A program made the position numbers and the translations under genes. Below the pieces are notes generated by a model that saw nothing but the letters and a program-made list of their open reading frames with translations, did not search any database and was not told the origin of the DNA. Shown here piece by piece: positions 61,842-64,000 of a stretch of DNA of 64,000 nt. The stretch is taken from positions 85,185 through 149,184 of the forward strand of contig NW_025064899.1 of assembly GCF_019112545.1 (NCBI RefSeq), written 5' to 3'. Numbering within the stretch: position 1 is the stretch's first letter; every line of letters begins with the position of its first letter. This DNA comes from Guyanagaster necrorhizus (lineage: Eukaryota; Basidiomycota; Agaricomycetes; Agaricales; Physalacriaceae).

Positions 61842-63580
61842 ATGGACGCGACTCGCAGTACAGACGCCACTGACAGCGACGGACAAGATGTCGCTCAGCT
61901 GTTTAGGTGAGCAGTGTTGGGCAATCTATTTTTTTGTTTAGATTGACGCGTCTCCCAGCTTCAAACCGTCAAATCTCCAACCGCAGGACGTGGATACTCC
62001 CTGGAGGTACTGAGTTGCATTCCTCATCATTGTCGCACTAAGTCGATTGTCCGTTTATGCCCAGTTTTGAAGAGATTTTCCAGCTCGACGACGCTGTAGG
62101 AGCAACTGATGGCGAGCAATCCAATTTACAAGGAGAAGGCCTGGAATTGGGACATAGGGAGACAAGGTGAACTCTGGTTCATGTTCCTCTTTTTATGGGC
62201 CTGATATAATACCCTGATAGTCTCAGTCTCATTGACGAAGCCGCTTCATTGTCCAGCGAGTTTCAGATGTCAGATCACAGAAACGATTCCGGTTTCTACT
62301 CACACGAAAACAGTACCGAAGGCACGAAAACATTTTGGGATACGAATAATGAACAGCACCGGTACTTCTCACAACCGACGCGTTATCTAACGCCTGGGCC
62401 CTCCACGTTGTATCCAACACCTCCGGCGTCTATATCTCCCTCCTCCTCCAATGACTCGCCACCCTCATGTTTTCCTCTTCAATATGGAGGACAGCCGCAC
62501 CCGATTCAGTATGTGCCACAGAAGTTCATGGTCTCGTATCCTCCACCGGGCCCTACGGCCCACGAGTCGGCAGCTTTTGCTCGGAATCCGCACCGTACTC
62601 TGATGTGCCCGCCATGCGAGCATGATTACGCACCACAGCCACTGAATTGGAGCTCGCCAGCCGCAAAAAGAGAGAAGCTAAGAGAGTGGGTCATATACCT
62701 TGTTCTATCTATCCATTCTCATTATATTAGACTGGAAAGTGGAAAAGCTCCACGATGGAGGATGACTTCTCACTCCGGGAGGTAGGACCTTTCTTTGTAT
62801 TACTGATTTAAGTTTTCGCCTTATCATGGAGTCAGTTACCGCGGACATCTATATCAACTCCGGGCCAGTAAGTCATCATGGAATACTGAAGAAGCCAAAG
62901 ACAAGTACGTCGTTCCATTCATTCTTCTCTCCAACGTTCTGAGTCGTCCCTCAGTTATGTACCGGTTCCAATACCTCCTTCCTTGGCCCATAAATTGTAT
63001 GCTCTTTTGCACCTTCATTCCTTGACACAGCCTGATGTATCCCGACTGCAGTGCTGATGGAACTCACCGTTACCGACCCCTCAATCCAAAAACGGTCGCA
63101 CAAATTGTCTCTCCCCGCTATAGAACCCCGTTTGATTTCGCTACAACATTCTACGGGATGGAGCGCATCCCTCCACGTCCTAACACACACCATCCATGCC
63201 CCGTTACGAACTGCTCGGCATTTATGTTGGTGGATGAATTCCCCGCGCACTACGAAGCGTTCCATTTCCTCATGAATTGTCACCAAACATTGTGTGCTAT
63301 CTGGTTGGATCCGCATAACCCGGAGGGACAGCACACACCCCTGTGTCGTAAACAAATTGTCTGCCGATCGCATGACAAGAATCATATGAATCTCAGGCTC
63401 GAGGATGTGACGAGTCATGTCCTGGAAAAACACCTCAAGTTGAGCCATATAGAGTGCCCGAACTGTCAGAGTTTGTTGATAACTATGTCAACATTGATGG
63501 TTCATATGAAGACGTGTAGCGGGCTTAGGAGTCGGGAAAAAGAGGAGAGGGATGGTTCGACGAGGGAGAAAGAGGAATAA
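61842..63580 (+). CDS. C2H2-type zinc-finger protein, possible transcription regulator
   Basis: Seven exons join in frame: 61842-61906, 61959-62006, 62065-62166, 62221-62685, 62740-62781, 62836-62904, 63031-63580, giving 446 residues. The N-terminal half is acidic (TPWSFEEIFQLDDAVGATDG) and then Ser/Pro-rich (TPGPSTLYPTPPASISPSSS), as in many activators. The last exon carries CPVTNC...H-x4-H (C320, C325, H337, H342), further Cys/His pairs, and CPNCQSLLITMSTLMVHMKT ending in Cys (C-x2-C-x12-H-x3-C). Members with paired Cys/His fingers bind DNA or proteins. No specific family is recognised. The splice acceptor at 61958 (CTCCCAG) was chosen because it alone keeps the frame. The upstream leader leaves the true start open. 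Confidence 0.7.
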
Positions 63581-64000
63581 ACTGATGACGTTACCTTGTT
63601 AGGACTGTTTTATGCCGCATATAATAGAGGATAAAAATTCAAAACCAGTCTGGAGTCCTATGCAGCATTCCTCTCTAACGATTTCATGAGAATTCCACAT
63701 TTACTCAACATAGAGCAAAGTTATGAAAAATTATTCGTTAAGATTTGACATGGAGGTACTATGCAGAGGCATGACTGTTGACTATAGAATAGTTGGGGAT
63801 CACCACAGCAGATCCAGAATATGCATTTGACCCATATTCAGAAGAAAAACCTTGGGAGTTCATAGTGGGAAAAGCCATAGGCAGTGGACAAGTCAGATAG
63901 CATAAAGTTAAATGTTGTGTGGCAGTTTCACTGCATTATATCATAGGAACATGCCCTAATCATTGGTTTTAGCCTAAATATCACAGTCACACAGCCTAGA
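63581..64000. other. 3' flank of the zinc-finger gene and start of a second CpG-poor repeat
   Basis: Until about 63740 the composition is host-like. From there to the window end CpG is absent and the sequence resembles the transposon island in style (for example 63810-63990). No element domain can be identified in the visible 260 bases. Confidence 0.5.

Overview
The window looks like part of an Agaricomycete-type (mushroom-forming basidiomycete) nuclear genome. Host genes have many short GT-AG introns (roughly 45-170 bases), there are chromodomain Ty3/gypsy retrotransposons, and a large transposon island has almost no CpG, the pattern left by cytosine methylation and deamination of repeats. 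The species cannot be named from sequence alone.

Bases 1 to about 49338 are a nested transposon island. It holds (i) the decayed end of a Ty3/gypsy element (1-5582); (ii) several copies of a terminal-inverted-repeat (TIR) family whose ends share CTATAAG and arrays of 72-73-bp subterminal repeats (5694-10485, 11086-17936, 23165-27484 and a copy ending at 49338). Two of these carry a SNF2-family ATPase gene and two carry an unrecognised gene; (iii) a hAT-like transposase relic (27660-28580); (iv) two nearly complete chromoviruses of one family in opposite orientation, 29228-37243 (minus, target duplication AGGAT) and 39540-47628 (plus, target duplication CCAAT); (v) solo LTRs with their own target duplications at 9298-9765, 21562-22012, 38421-38637 and, in the host part, 59782-59998. 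The target duplications give an order of events: both chromoviruses and the 217-bp solo LTR landed inside one older TIR-family copy that was originally continuous from before 29227 to 49338.

Near 49338 the composition changes sharply to normal CpG. The host segment (49339 to about 63740) contains an RCC1-repeat protein with a C-terminal PHD finger (50112-52228, minus), a small three-exon protein (54561-54906, plus), an exon-like open frame (55216-55512, minus), a secreted GMC oxidoreductase with a Ser/Thr-rich stalk and hydrophobic tail (55890-58276, plus), a decayed gene (58770-59590, minus), an unrecognised multi-exon gene (60349-61551, plus) and a zinc-finger protein (61842-63580, plus). 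A second CpG-poor repeat begins near 63740 and runs off the end.

The best candidate for something undescribed is the TIR family: different cargo genes (SNF2 ATPase or an unknown protein) between the same ends, with no recognisable transposase. The best mechanistic finding is that the chromoviruses have a primer-binding site complementary to their own LTR, which predicts self-primed reverse transcription as in Tf1. All coordinates and splice sites were read by hand.
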